Assembly (NCBI GenBank): GCA_034440615.1
Contig: JAOTOM010004675.1
Location: forward strand, 310,001-374,000
DNA: 64,000 nucleotides
Direction of reading: 5' to 3'
Origin: Ashinkailepas kermadecensis
Taxonomy: Eukaryota > Arthropoda > Thecostraca > Neolepadidae
Positions within the stretch are counted from its first letter, which is position 1; each line of letters begins with the position of its first letter. This document shows positions 10,404 to 23,995 of this stretch, piece after piece. A program made the translations under genes and the position numbers. The notes under the pieces were generated by a model. That model was not told the DNA's origin, searched no databases, and was given only the letters and a program-made list of their open reading frames with translations.

Positions 10404-10623
10404 TGTAGTCGCTGGGTCCGAACAATGCAGTCGCCGGGTCCGAACCGCAAACACGCATGACAGCTTTCAGTGCAACCCGCACGGGCGGACCGCACGTCCG
10501 CCTGCGGCCAGCTTTATTCTCACATTCCCCGCGGCCGGGGTCTTTTGGCGCGAAAGCAACAAGCCAATCGGAAGGCACGCGTCGCCTTGGCGACGCGCGG
10601 GACCATGACGTCACCCGTCTACA
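10404..10623 (-). repeat. LTR (5' LTR on the coding strand)
   Basis: Second copy of the 220-bp LTR. It carries the same AATAAA (complement of 10513-10518) and TGACGTCA at 10606-10613. Confidence 0.9.
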
Positions 10624-10627
10624 CATC

Positions 10628-11056
10628 CAAGCGTTTTGCTTGTATGCATGTATGTATTATGGCGGATATAGGGGCTGTGTGCGCCCAGCACATGGGGAGG
10701 TGGCTTCCCCCTAACGCATTGGCGTTGATTTACGCAAATTATGGTGTGGGGGTGGGAGGAGGAGATATATGAAAGCAATGCGTGGGCCCAATTGGATTGG
10801 GGACACACTCCATGTTAAAAACTTTCAATTATTGGGGCAAGTGCCAACATTGAGGGCATTTTCCCCCTGCAAAGTATGTAACAACACCTCTGCTCTGACG
10901 GGTAAAAGATGTTCCTCCGTGGAGACTCGAGTACACCGCTGAGTACAAAGTATTACTCGAGTGCCCCTCGATAAGCGGGCTTCTCGGACCCTCTCGGAGG
11001 AAAAGACGCCCATTGAGTATGCTCAAGCGCAGCCTTCTCCCCTCGCCAGGGGCTCG
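10628..11056. other. Unassigned, contains a dispersed short repeat
   Basis: No gene seen. At 10845-10895 the sequence CAACATTGAGG, then TTTTCCCCCTGCAAAGTATG and AACAACACC, repeats a motif also found at 15766-15825 and in the foldback at 21424-21475. Confidence 0.5.
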
Positions 11057-11212
11057 TTATTGGTTTTTACGACACGTCGACCGTTGAGTCATATAGCGTC
11101 GCCAATCTCTCACGCCGATTGGTCGCGGGCGAAGAGTAGCCACAGGTGAGACTCGAACCCACAATCTTTCGATTGTGAGACGAGCATCTTACCCCCTAGA
11201 CCACTCGTCCCC
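11057..11212 (-). mobile_element. tRNA-derived SINE, copy 1
   Basis: On the minus strand it opens with GGGACGAGTGGTCTAGGGGG, a tRNA-like 5' half with an A box, and continues through a CTCACAA anticodon-loop-like sequence to the B box GGTTCGAGTCT. A non-tRNA body of about 80 bp follows, ending in a form of GTCGTAAAAACCAATAAC. Three other copies lie in the window (17287, 39711, 48680). The loop would read CAC, suggesting a valine tRNA ancestor, though the acceptor stem does not fold properly. Confidence 0.85.
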
Positions 11213-11220
11213 TCCCTCGC

Positions 11221-11665
11221 CAGTGGCGTAGCCAAAGGGGGAAGAGGGTAGCCCCTTGTAGGATCGGAGGGGCCCTCAAGGCGTCGGTACAGGGGGTCCG
11301 CAAGGGCCCCCTTGGCCGACGTGAAGTGCCCCTGGACCGACGAAAGGGGTCCCCGGCTGACGAAAGGGTCCCGGACCGATGAATAAGGCCCGAGTCAACG
11401 TAGAATGATCTCAGGAAGATACTCAGGGCCCTTAGCTGGGCTAACTTGAAGAGCTTCTAGATTGACGGAAGGGGCTCCGGATAGTCGGAAGAGCCTCCGG
11501 GCTCCGGGTCGTCCAAGTGTATGAAAAGGGTCCTCCAGCTTGCCGAAAAAGGCCTTGAGTCGTCAAAGAGTGCCCATGACACGACAAAGAGGGCCGTAAT
11601 TGCCGGAGAGGACCTCGGACCGTGCGGAAGGGCCCTAAGGACGACGGATGGGGCCGAAGCCGTAA
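11221..11665 (+). mobile_element. hAT-like element 5' end with G/C-run array
   Basis: It starts CAGTGGCGTAGCCAAAGG and runs into degenerate units of the form GACGGAAGGGGCYCC. The same sequence order, including GAGAGGACCTCGG and CGACAAAGAGGGCC, is found inverted at 19270-18000, whose terminus is CAGTGGCGTAGCCAAGG. This copy is cut off by the microsatellite at 11666. Confidence 0.65.
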
Positions 11666-13785
<2,120 letters not shown>

Positions 13786-15733
13786 CAGAGGCGTCGCCAC
13801 CGGGGGGCAGAGGGGGCAGCCTCCCCTCCTGCCGTGATACTAGGGGCCCCCCTGAAATTTGAGGAGGCCCCTATCCGGAAATGTACAAGAAAAAAGTTGA
13901 ACAAGGAGGCCGACGAGACAGAAGATCATGCTGTCAGGGAGGCCCCAAGACTGGCAACGAGGCTCCCCCGAAATGTAATCAGGTCCCAATAAACGACGTA
14001 GGACAGATATCAGTAGGAGGCCCCAGGGCGAAAAGGATGCCACCGAGACGGGCAGGAAGCCACCCAGCTTAGACAAGAAGGCTTCCGATTTGTGGCAGGA
14101 TATTCTTAACTTGGAAAACGAGGCCCCCAAGATGGAAGAGGAGGCCCCTACAATATAAAATAAGGAATGATAGGAGATATGTCTCCGGACGCAAGAGGGA
14201 GCCCCAAGATGGGTAAGAAGATCTCCGCAGGAATGAGAGAAGGCCACTGTGACCAGCCAGATGAGGCCCATATTTTGGAAGGGGAGGACCCTTGGGGAGA
14301 AGATTTTGGACAATGACACAAAAGCACCCTACTAAGAGGATAATGAGGCGCCAAACACAGGTGATGAGGCCTCCAAAACGTGAGAGGAGGCCCCTAATTT
14401 GAAAAGGGAGTCACCTTGGAGAGGATAGGAGGCCCCAGAAATCAAGAGAGTGCTTGGCACGGAGGCCCCAAGGATTGCAAAGGAGGCCCCGAGGATTGCA
14501 AAGGAGGCCTCCAGGATTGCAATGGAGACCCCCAGGATTGCAAAGGAGGCCCCCATGATTGCAAAGGAGGTCCCAGGTTTGCAAAGGAGGCACCAGGATT
14601 GCAAAGGAGGCCGCTATGATTGCAAAGGAGGCCCCCAGGATTGCAAAGGAGGCCCCAGGATTGCAAAGGAGGCCCCATGCTTGCAAAGGAGGCCCCAGGT
14701 TTGCAAAGGAGGCCCCCAGAATTGCAAATGAGGCCGCCATGATTGCAAAGGAGACCCCCAGGATTGCAAAGGAGGCCCCCAGGATTGCAAAGGAGGCACC
14801 CATGATTGCAAAGGAGGCCCCATGATTGCAAAGAAGGTCCCAAGGATTGCAAAGAAGGCCTCCAGGATTGCACAGGAGGCCCCCAGGATTTGAACGAGCC
14901 CCGACACTTAAAAAAAAAAATCGGTACACAAAAGCCACGAACCTTAAAACGAGCAGGGGTTTAGAAAATGTGTTGCGCTCCTAACAAAAATTGATTGAAG
15001 CCCTAAGACACATCCGTAGACGAAGAAAGACGAAATGGGTAAAAACAACAACATTGAGACAGGACCTCGGTCCGGTAGCCAATCTGGGAGCATATATAAT
15101 CAAAGATATGAGGTGCACCAAAGCTCAGCGGGTATCCGCATTTCTTAACCACCATAAAACGTTGGAAGTAGGGAACTAATGATCGAATTTAATTAATCGA
15201 ATTTTGGCAGCGAACGTCCATACGAAGCATTTCATCAAGTCAAATATGGCGCTAATCTATCATGTGGGAGCAATTAGCAAAACGTAGGAGGCCTAGCAGA
15301 AACCATAGCATCGCACGAAGTGTGGCGAATGCGCCGAATGCGCAAGATGGGTGTGCACGTGCACGTGCACGAACGTTAGCGTCGTGGCGACCGGGCGCTA
15401 TGAACTGGAATGTCTGAAATTTGGAAATTTTACATTTTAAAGTCATTTGTATAGGTGTAATTTCAGCAGTGTGAGGTGACTTATGAAGGGATACTAAGAT
15501 AAAACATTCTAACAGGGTGGGGAAGTTAGGGTTGAAATCCGACGAATCAGGAGCGATAGTGGCAGACTATGCCCCTCCGTATGACAATTCAGTTGATCAC
15601 TAATTATTTTATGTAAAAAGGTCCCCATTGACAAAATATTGGTCCAAATCCGAGGACTTTTTAACGGGGTAGGTGGACCCCTCCAAATGCGTTTCCCACC
15701 CTCCCCCTTAACGCAAATATAGGCACGCCACTG
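13786..15733 (-). mobile_element. hAT-like nonautonomous element with internal minisatellite
   Basis: The 5' end on the minus strand (15733) is CAGTGGCGTGCCTATATTTG; the other terminus (13786) is CAGAGGCGTCGCCACCGG. The unique part (14990-15700) is the inverse of 30605-31330: both contain the same ordered blocks, including GGGAGCATAT, AACGTTCGTGCACG and CACCTCACACTGCTGAAATT. The rest (13850-14893) is GGAGGCCCC-based tandem repeats. Target duplications are not recognisable, so the copy is old or the ends are eroded. No transposase. Confidence 0.7.
14461..14893. repeat. 21-bp tandem array, about 21 units
   Basis: Units of 20-21 bp of the form GGAGGCCCCCAGGATTGCAAA repeat with little variation, inside an older array where the same GAGGCCCC core recurs at about 30-bp spacing. 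Because unit length is mostly divisible by three, long frames in several phases (IAKEAPR, LQRRP, CKGGPQD repeats) appear, but they are not genes. Confidence 0.95.
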
Positions 15734-15737
15734 GTCT

Positions 15738-16995
15738 CCCGATAATTTTCAGAAACATGGGCAAAGCCAACATTGAGGGGGAAAATTCCCCCTCACAAGC
15801 ATACAAAACAACACCGATGCCCCATATAAATTGGGAGGAATGATGTTTATAAATTCATTTTCTTCCTACAAACTTGTCTTCTGTGATTATAGCCTGCATG
15901 ATTAGAGCTTCCCAGCTTGAATACTTTCTCAAGACGTCATTTACAAAACGGTGCAGCACAGCGAAAACCATGGGCGTGACGGCGTTGAATTTCAAAGTTT
16001 TGCAATATTTCTGCATTGCCATTGTTGCATTGTTGCGTTGTCATTTATGCACTGTTGCTCAATGCTTGTTCATGCCATGAATTTATTCGCTGAGGATTTA
16101 TTATTTTAGCTTGTGTGCCAGGTGCATTACAGCCAGCACCAAATGCTATAAAAATAAATATATCCTAAGATGGCGATAAGACAACCAATTCAATCCACTT
16201 CTCGTTGTCACCTTCGCGAAATTATCGTCCTAGGACTGATAAATAATCGTTTAAGCTTACTTATGACATCAAGTTGGTGGGAATGAATAACAGTAGCGGT
16301 GAATCTAGCTACATTCAGTTAGACTTGGTGGACATAGAAGTGGGTTGATCAATGGGAGATATCTTTAAGATATGTTCAGCACCAGCCCCGCCAGCTCGCT
16401 GGAATCTAGAGGCCAACGGGAAGATTCTTCTGGTCGAGAAAGCATTAAGACATTGATTTGTTTTGGCACTTAGGTATTTATCCACATTTTCTTATTTATG
16501 CCCTGGCATGGCTCAGTTCTCAGCGAAAACAAATATTATTGCTATTGCGTTTTGGGTAAATGATGCACCATGCCAAGAACAAACAAGACATCAATATGAA
16601 GTCATGTTTCCCATTCTTGAACCATACCAAGAGCCTAAAAAAATTGGAGGCTCCTTTCGGGGAGCAGGAGGCCCCCTTCCAACATTGCCCCCCCCCCGGA
16701 AGAATTTCGTGGCGACGCCACTGGGCGTACGGTATATATATATATATATGTGTGTGTACGTGTGTGTGTGTGTGTGCGTGCGTGTGTGTGTGTGTGTGTG
16801 CGTGTGTCCATTACGAAAAGATGGTTAATCACGTGGGAGAATAAGACACTCCGCCCTGGCGTGGCTAATTTGTAGCGGAGCGCCAGCCGGCCATCTCACG
16901 GCCCGCGGAGGAAGCACTGACCCACTGCAGAGCTCGCCCGTTCGCCGTCTAGCGGCCGGCTGAGCAAGTTGTGGCCATGTGTGGTGTAAACGGGA
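15738..16995. other. Unassigned, with a stray hAT-like terminus and microsatellites
   Basis: 15766-15825 carries the dispersed CAACATTGAGG...TTCCCCCTC motif. A hAT-like right terminus, GGCGACGCCACTG, ends at 16723 after a run of cytosines. 16732-16806 is (AT)n followed by (TG)n with GTGTGCG variants. I see no gene. Confidence 0.5.
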
Positions 16996-17168
16996 ATTCG
17001 CCCTTATGGCACAAGGTAAGATAAGGCGTTGACACGCCTATCCATGTGTGCAATATCTCGTTTTCTCTGCTCGTCTATAATGTTCGCCCTGATAGCGCAG
17101 GGAAAGATAGGGCACGAACACGCTTACCCGAATGTGTAGTTAGTCGTTTTCTCTACTCGTCTCTAATG
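16996..17168. repeat. Diverged tandem duplication, about 86-bp unit
   Basis: TTCGCCCTTATGGCACAAGG... and TTCGCCCTGATAGCGCAGGG... start two adjacent copies that both end in TCGTTTTCTCT, CTCGTCT, then TAATG. Confidence 0.75.
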
Positions 17169-17286
17169 GTATGTGCCCGATAACAATATGTGCTAATCGC
17201 TATCGACATAACCGACCCGTCCGGTGTCTGTACGGTTGATACACTTGTATTCTGTGCCTAGCTCAAACTATCTTGACTGTGATCGT

Positions 17287-17443
17287 GGGGAAGAGCAGTC
17301 TAGGGGTAGGTTGCCCGTCTCACAATCGAAAGACTGTGAGTTCGAGTCTCACCTGTCGCTACTCTTCGCCCGCGGCCAATCGGTGTGAGAGATTGGCGAC
17401 GCTACATGACTCAACGGTCAATGTCTCGTAAAACCAATAACCA
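17287..17443 (+). mobile_element. tRNA-derived SINE, copy 2
   Basis: Plus-strand copy: GGGGAAGAGCAGTCTAGGGG, CTCACAATCGAAAGACTGTG, B box GAGTTCGAGTCTC, then the common body with GAGAGATTGGCGACGCTACA and the tail GTCTCGTAAAACCAATAACC. The tRNA-like head is more diverged than in the other copies. Confidence 0.85.
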
Positions 17444-17989
17444 ACGGACTGTGATCGCAAAAAAGAGGGCATCACCCTATCGCTTCCATCGCTTATCGGT
17501 GACAAGCACCCAGAGCTCCTTCAATTGCTATTTGAATATCTGTTAGACATGTAACGTACTCGCTTTAAAGGCGGCGCAAATGACCTTCATGGTCCGGCAC
17601 GCCTAAAAAAATCACTCTCCCCCCCTCCCGCATTTATCCGGTTGTTATCGATGTATCTCCGGACCTTGCGAACGGCTTTACTGGGCAGCGGCGGGAACGG
17701 CGGTGAGACAAGTCATACCCAATGAATCCTATCTCTCTTTCGTCCTGTATCCTACCGGTGGTTGACACCACTCATGTGGTTGTACGGCTAAACGCGACGG
17801 ATGTTACTGGGCAACAACACCTCTGGCTTTATAATGGCCAGCTCGATCGTACTACCGCACCTCCACCGGTGGCCTTCACCTATCCTACACCTATCATCAT
17901 CCACGCTCCTAGGTGCTACAAATGCGGACTCTCATCCCTCAGTCTCAGTGTTCCTCCAAAGTCACGGGAACATCACATTCAGGTCCACT
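17444..17989. other. Unassigned spacer
   Basis: No gene or clear repeat seen. The 104- and 123-codon plus frames starting near here run into the degenerate repeat array and look like chance. Confidence 0.5.
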
Positions 17990-19389
17990 CTAGTTCTCAG
18001 GGGACCTCTCCAGTCCTCGACAGTCTTTCGGGCTAAAAAGGCCCCGAGGAAGCTCTCAAGGGACCTTTTTCATCCATTAGGGGCCACTCTCAACCTCAGG
18101 AGAATCCCAGTCCAGTCCTCTCTGATTCTTACGAGATCCTCTTCATCCCCCAGGGCTTTCTCCTGCTTTTAGGTGTCATCACAGTACTCAATAGTCCTGT
18201 CTGGCTTTCATGTCGGGGACATTTCAGGCCTGATACGGGCCCTCGCTAGTACACTCCAGTTCTTAGAGGTCCTAGTCACCCCCCAGGGGCTCTTTCAAAC
18301 CCAAAGACCAGCCCTATCTAAAACCTAGGCGCCCTGTTTATTCCTCAGCTATTAGGGGCCATTTCAGCAGAGACTACCCTTTCCAGCTGGCATGGGAATT
18401 CCAGCTCTCTTTTGTCTCCACGGCCATTGCCAGCCCTCAGGGTGGACGTCTTCAGGTCTCAAGGGCCCCTTTCACACAAGCTGTTGATGCGTTTTGATTT
18501 GTCCTCGGTTATAGCTCTGCCTATCAGGGCGGTCGCCTGGAGGGCTCCATCGGACTCGTCAGGGGGCGGGTGCCCCTTCACTCCTTAGAAACGCCACTGC
18601 TTTTTGACAGCCTGGGGCCCTCCATGGCCTTAGAGACCTTTCACGTCGCACCGAGTACCCTCCGCTTCGGCACGGACCGTCTCCGTATCTCGGGGGCCTC
18701 TTTATCGGCCTAAGCCCCTCTGTCAACTCCGAGCCCCTCTCCATCAGTGTGAGCCAAAGCCGACCCAAGGGCGCTGCACGTCCGACCCTGGTCCTCAATC
18801 CGTCGGCTTTTGGAGCCTCATTCACGGCTCAGGGTACTCCGTTCGGCCGGAGTCCCCTCTTCAAGAGCTTGGGCCTCCATCACGCAAGGGAACCCCTGTG
18901 CGATTTCAGCCCCCATCTACCCAGGGACCCTTCATACCAGCTCTGGACCCATTCCGACCGCCCAGGGTCCTCCCGCGGATAGTGGTCCTCTCCGTCGGCG
19001 CAGGGGCCTTCCTTAGAGATCCAGGGCTTCCTCCGTCAGGCCGGAGGCCCTCTTTCAATGGCTTGGGCCTCCTCCATCTGGCCAGGAGTCCTTGTACGGA
19101 TTATGTCCCCTCCGTCGACCCAAGGGCCCTTTTTGACGGGCCGAGATCCTCTCCAGCAATTAAGGCCCTTTGTCGTCTCAGGGTCCTCTTTAGCGACCCA
19201 GGGCATTTTCCTGCAAGCCGGAGGACCGTTTTCAAACGCCGAGACTCTACCCTGGAGGGCCCCTTCCGACCCTCCGGTAGGGGGTTATAATGTGCTCCAA
19301 TGTGGTTATAATATAAATATAATATATAATATAAATAAGGAGCTATAATGTGGCTGCCCACTTCGCCCATTACCTTGGCTACGCCACTG
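17990..19389 (-). mobile_element. hAT-like element with degenerate G/C-run array
   Basis: Its minus-strand 5' terminus (19389) is CAGTGGCGTAGCCAAGG. After an AT-rich stretch the minus strand becomes a roughly 30-bp degenerate array (GACGGAGGGGGCC-like) matching 11280-11660 in order. The far end was not found, so the element is truncated or its 3' end eroded. No transposase. Confidence 0.6.
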
Positions 19390-20779
19390 GTTGCAATCAG
19401 CTGGCTAATCCAAGTAACGACCCAAGGCCATGAAAATGCGAACAAATGGACCGGAACACTTATACCGCTTTGAGGCAGAGTAAGTTTCGGTAAGCGTTTG
19501 TACATCTGAGAGCTTTGGCATGTATGACGTACAGGCGACAAAACTAGCACGGGCGACGTGATTTAGCGGCTACGGCGGCTCATGCAAATTCGAAGGCAAT
19601 TGTACATTTACGTTAAAGGAGTTTTACGCTACAATGCATGTGGCGTGACGTGCACAAGGCGGGGGTGGGAGAGAGTCGGCAAGGTTTATTTTTCCAAGGT
19701 ACCGGCATTAGCCTACACTCGTCGAAGAGCACCGATAGATATTTACCGTGTTGGTCGTAATTAGTAGCATAGCATGCGTTCTCGTCCGGGAGACCGAGCA
19801 AGATTAGTTCATCCACTCACGAAGGGCCAGAACCGCCCCTGTCTGCTGCCAAGGTCGGCCCGATGTGATTGCTATAAGTTCAACAACGTGCCGACGTGCA
19901 TCAACCTAACATTGAGCCAGCACGTCAGCATTGATCTGCCGATGTAGACGGACCGACACGGGACGTTCGGAGCTCACCTCGCTCACCTTTCGCACCGAAG
20001 CTGAACAGTAGCCGTGCTGTAATGACTGTAATTGCATACGTCTGTATGTGGCCGGTAACATGGGCCACCCGTCAGTGTCGTAACTTGGTGACCGCGCGAC
20101 CGGCAACTGTGGCCACTGGTGCGGCCGCAGTTGCCGCAGTCTGGAGGTGCGGTGCCGTGGACTGCGAGCCAACCCACGGACGTGTATTTTCTCGTCGCGT
20201 GTCTCGCACGGCGGTCACCTGCAGCGTGTTGCACTGACGGACTGATGGGCGGGTGGCATGCGGCCCGGGACGGGTGGCGGCGGGAGTGGTGTAAATCAGC
20301 GGCGGTGGGGTGACCAGAGACCGGTCGACAGTCAGACAAACTGTCGAGGCAACCGGCAATGTGCTCAGTTGTCACCAGCGCTCGACGGAGGCCAGAGCAC
20401 ACACGGACGGCAGCGACAACTTCCAGATCGATGTAGCGGGTGGCGGTGATCGGCCCGGCCTCATCCCTGAGTGCGACCCTGTCCGAAATCGATCATGCCG
20501 CGATGGCGGCCCACGGAGACAGCAGTGCGTGACCCGAGGACCGATGACTGGGCATCGAGCCATCATCGATAATGGCAACATGTCGGACAACCGGATCTGT
20601 CTGAGCCGTCGGCTATCGGAAAGGTCCCTGGCCGGTATTGCTCATACGCGATGCCTTCCTGCCCAGCGAGCGTTGCTGTTCCTGGTCGCGCACGATGTTC
20701 GGAACCAGGCAGCAGAGCTATGGTATGCCCGTGGTCACATGACCCACTCACTTGACTTTCTCTTATGCTGAAATGTATG
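19390..20779. other. Unassigned GC-rich region
   Basis: 19990-20770 is clearly richer in G+C and CpG than its surroundings and has overlapping frames of 139-153 codons on both strands. None resembles a known protein, and CpG-rich DNA opens frames by chance. It could be a promoter-proximal region, but I see no TATA or exon signals. Confidence 0.4.
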
Positions 20780-21050
20780 TCAGATGGGTAGCCGGTTTCC
20801 AAGTGCCGAATGGCGTTTGACATAATGCAGTCTCCAAATGCAAACACATGCGTGCGTCGAGGAAATCCAGAAGTCTTGGGGATACTTGCGGCTGCACACT
20901 CTAACAGAAGTGCAGTTAACTTCGCCACTGGAAGTGGCAGGCTCCGGTGGCTCGGAGCAGGGCGCGGCTGCAACCTCCGTCTGAAATTTACTCCAGTCCG
21001 CTTTCTCAAAATTCCAACGCTGCGGGCGAGGGTCCAATACTGGGCTGCAT
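20780..21050 (-). pseudogene. LINE EN-RT linker fragment
   Basis: Minus-strand pieces RWNFEKADWSKFQTEVAAAP and, in a neighbouring frame, ASIPKTSGFPRRTHV match the linker between endonuclease and RT of I/Jockey LINEs (compare WNLKRTDWAKF at 6780). The fragment is cut at 21052 by the foldback. Confidence 0.65.
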
Positions 21051-21051
21051 A

Positions 21052-22393
21052 GGGTACGCATTTCGTATTCGCATTTTTTTCCAATTGATTCAGCCATCCC
21101 AGAAGGATTGCATCAGCCTTTCATGATACAGAATTGATCAAGGAACCTTACCGTTCTTTTCTTATTGATTTATTACGCTCCGTTCAGAAGTTGTTGTGGT
21201 GCGAAGTGAAGAAATTTGTGAGTGGCAGCCCACCTCCACCCAAGGGTCGGCCCACCAATGTTGATATCTTGGTGATCTTTATCTTGAATCTTTATCTTGA
21301 TCTTAAAATGATTGGACGGGGCAAAGTACATGAAGGCAATGGGCAGACCAAAATGAATTGGGGGGGGGGCACATTCCATTGGCTCCCATGTTGGAAGTTG
21401 AAATAATTGCGGGGTGGGTTAAGCAAACATTGAGGTGGCAGTTCCCCCTCAAAGGTATATAAAACAACACCCCTGAGTAGAACGCCTGGCAAGTGGTAGA
21501 GAATCGGTGAGAGGTAGTGGCGTTGCCAGCTAGGGTATGTTGCAAGGGCTGATCCAAGGGGAGGAAGCAAAAGTGGCGCCCCTTATGACCCGAAAGACGC
21601 CTCTCTTGGAGGCTCCAGTGTACCCCGTCCCTCGAATTTCTCAGCGCAACGCGCTCCTCGGCCTGGGAACGGCAGTCCTCTGGGAGTCCGAACGCACGTC
21701 GCGAATTTGTCGGCGAAAGGCACTCCTCAGACAAAACAAATGGTGCCCCTCTGGGAGATCGGAATGTACCCCGTCCAAATGTTCTGGGACAAAGAGCCGC
21801 CCTCTGGAGAAATGAATCCTCCTTGGCAAAATCATAAATTTGTCGGTGGTATGGTGTAGGGGGCTTGTACCCTCCATGGAACTTCCGCTCAATCCTCTGC
21901 GGATTGGTTGGTACGCCGAAGTCTGTACTCACCCATTCAGTTGCGTAAACCACCCCACCGGAAAATATAAACCACATATCTAGAGAGCAAGGAGGGTGGG
22001 GCGAAAGCAGAACCGCCCATTCTTATCTTTAAGGGTGAAACTGCCCCCTCAATGCTTGCTTCCGCCACCCGCAATAATTTCAACTACTAACATGGGAGCC
22101 TATGGAATGTGACCCCCTATTCATTTTGGTCTGCCTATTGCCTTCGTGTACTTTGCCCCTACGATCCTTTTAATAAATCAACATCGGTGGGCCGACCCTT
22201 TCGTAGAAATGGGCTCCCTCTCACAGATGCATTCACTTCGCATCACGACAACTTCGGAACGGAGCGTAATGAATCAATAAGGAAAGAATGGTAAGGTTTC
22301 TTGATCAATTCTGTGCAGTGAAAGGCAGATGCAATCCTCCTGGGATGGCTGAATAAATTGGAAAACAAATCCAATACGAAATGCGTACCCCGA
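21052..22393. mobile_element. Foldback element with ~0.4-kb inverted arms
   Basis: The outer ends are AGGGTACGCATTTCGTATT (21052) and the inverse near 22393. The arms 21052-21460 and 22031-22393 align inverted throughout, with shared landmarks such as GAATTGATCAAG and ACGCTCCGTTC, by eye about 85%. The 570-bp centre holds a hAT-like start, AGTGGCGTTGCCAGCTAGGG, at about 21519 and a degenerate array. The right half belongs to duplication copy 2 and is repeated at 415-777. Confidence 0.75.
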
Positions 22394-23995
22394 GCTCCCA
22401 TAGGCGCACGGCCTAAAACTGGCCGCGTTTCCGTGTTTTTACTTACCCTCCGCTAGGTGGCAGGTCGGTGCCGCTGATACGCGCAGATCAAAGGCGCCGA
22501 CGCGGAGTTTCCAATCCAGGCGTACATTATCCATGGCCCACCGGCGAAACAGCGTGGGCGGCGCCATTAGCCGTGAATGTGCAAAAAGCGTGTCGTGAAC
22601 CACCCAATAAACAAACAATGCTAAGTAAGACATATTTTCAGTGAACAGATAGCCCACGCTACAAGCTAAGCTACAATACACTAGGGTCTGTTTCCGCACT
22701 GGCGGATCTAGCCCACCGGTTTGGAAGGGGGGGGGGTGGCAACTTTCGGTTTTCGGCGTCAGCTCCCCTCGCCCTCCCCAGTGGCGTACTTAGGAATTGC
22801 ATCAGGGGAGGGGTCGAAGGGATTTGTTGGGTGCCCATTTTCCCACTATTTTTGGTTAAAAGCATCGGTTTCTACCACTATTTGTCAAAGGGACCCATTT
22901 TGTACAATAATAATTAATGACAGCATAATTTCCTGTGTAGGGGCCCCAGCCTAGCTCCACTGCTTCTAAGTTACGGGATTTTTGTTCTTGTTTACCAAAA
23001 CGTTCACGTTCAGCGTCTTGTACCACGTCAACGTTCGTGCACGTGTACACACTGGCAGATCCGATTTTGTCAACTCTTGCTATAAGCAGAACTTGAGCAG
23101 CATAGAACCCTCGATGTGTGTCAGAATGTACTATGCTACCATATTGGCTTCCAAACGATTTTTTTTAAACGTTAAAATTGGAGATTCTTTCATCCACACG
23201 ATATTTTTTAACCTCGGCAAAGGTTACTGCATTTTAATTCAGTTTACTTCTGTTGGTTTCGGTGGGCCAAAAGACACTCTGTCCCCCCCCCCCCTTCTCT
23301 ATGCCCCGGCTCATCTACTGCCGATCCTCTGGGTAGTCGTTTTACGTTATGTAAATGTCATTCAGGAAGTTGAGAATGAAGTGTGCCATGTGCCCGCATA
23401 GGCATATCTTGTGGAGTTTGCGTGTCAGTGCGGACTTGTTTACTCGGTCGAATGCGGCAGTGACGTGTGAGTAGGTAGCTATTGTTGTGCGTTTGATGCG
23501 CATACCACTCTTGATGTCGTGCTCTGGCCTAATGTAACAAAGTTCATATAAAATCATACTTTTGGCTATCCTGTAACTGTAATTGAAATAATCCCGTAAG
23601 CCAGCATACAGTAAACGTATCGCCCCACTGGTCACAGCCAGTCGGCAGCTCGCGGACGGGATGTCGGTCGCTCGACTCAGCGTTACCAGTCGGTGTTTCC
23701 GGGCCAATGCCCGACACACGTGACGGGGTATTGCTGTTGCCCGAGAACCGCGCAGAGGGCTGGCCGTCTTATGCAGACCCCTGGCAAGCCCCCGTCCCGC
23801 CGTTGGCAGGGTACTGACGAAACGGGCCGGCGCTCAGCCGCGCCCGGCCAGGCAGTCACGCTTCGGTCGCCAGGAGTCGGGCTTGAATTCTCTGAGCGAG
23901 CGGATCGCTGCTACGCGTGCGCGCTTCCCAACTAAATTCGGCTTCTAAATTCATAGGAAAGGCAGTATCACGGCTTACCTTCAGAGGAGAACCTA

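Larger units (their letters stand above)
8902..10623 (-). mobile_element. Gag-only LTR retrotransposon (nonautonomous)
   Basis: Two direct 220-bp LTRs (8902-9121 and 10404-10623) begin TGTAG and end CTACA and are flanked by the 4-bp duplication CATC (8898-8901, 10624-10627). By eye the LTRs differ at about five positions. The coding strand is minus: gag lies at 9805-9164, and the sequence just inside the 5' LTR reads TTGGTGGCAGCGG, where a primer-binding site would sit. There is room for only about 1.3 kb inside, and no protease, RT or integrase. The element must be mobilised in trans or be a deletion product. Confidence 0.9.

Noticed and set aside
11140..11212. Functional tRNA gene
   Set aside because: The A and B boxes are there, but the acceptor stem does not pair and the same SINE body follows in all four copies.
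14461..14893. CRISPR-like array
   Set aside because: Units are head to tail with no spacers, and the DNA is eukaryotic.
14411..14938. Frames of 88-175 codons with IAKEAPR or LQSWGPP repeats
   Set aside because: They are generated by the 20-21-bp array in all phases.
20310..20771. 153-codon plus-strand frame as a gene
   Set aside because: It lies in CpG-rich sequence where several overlapping frames are open; composition looks random.
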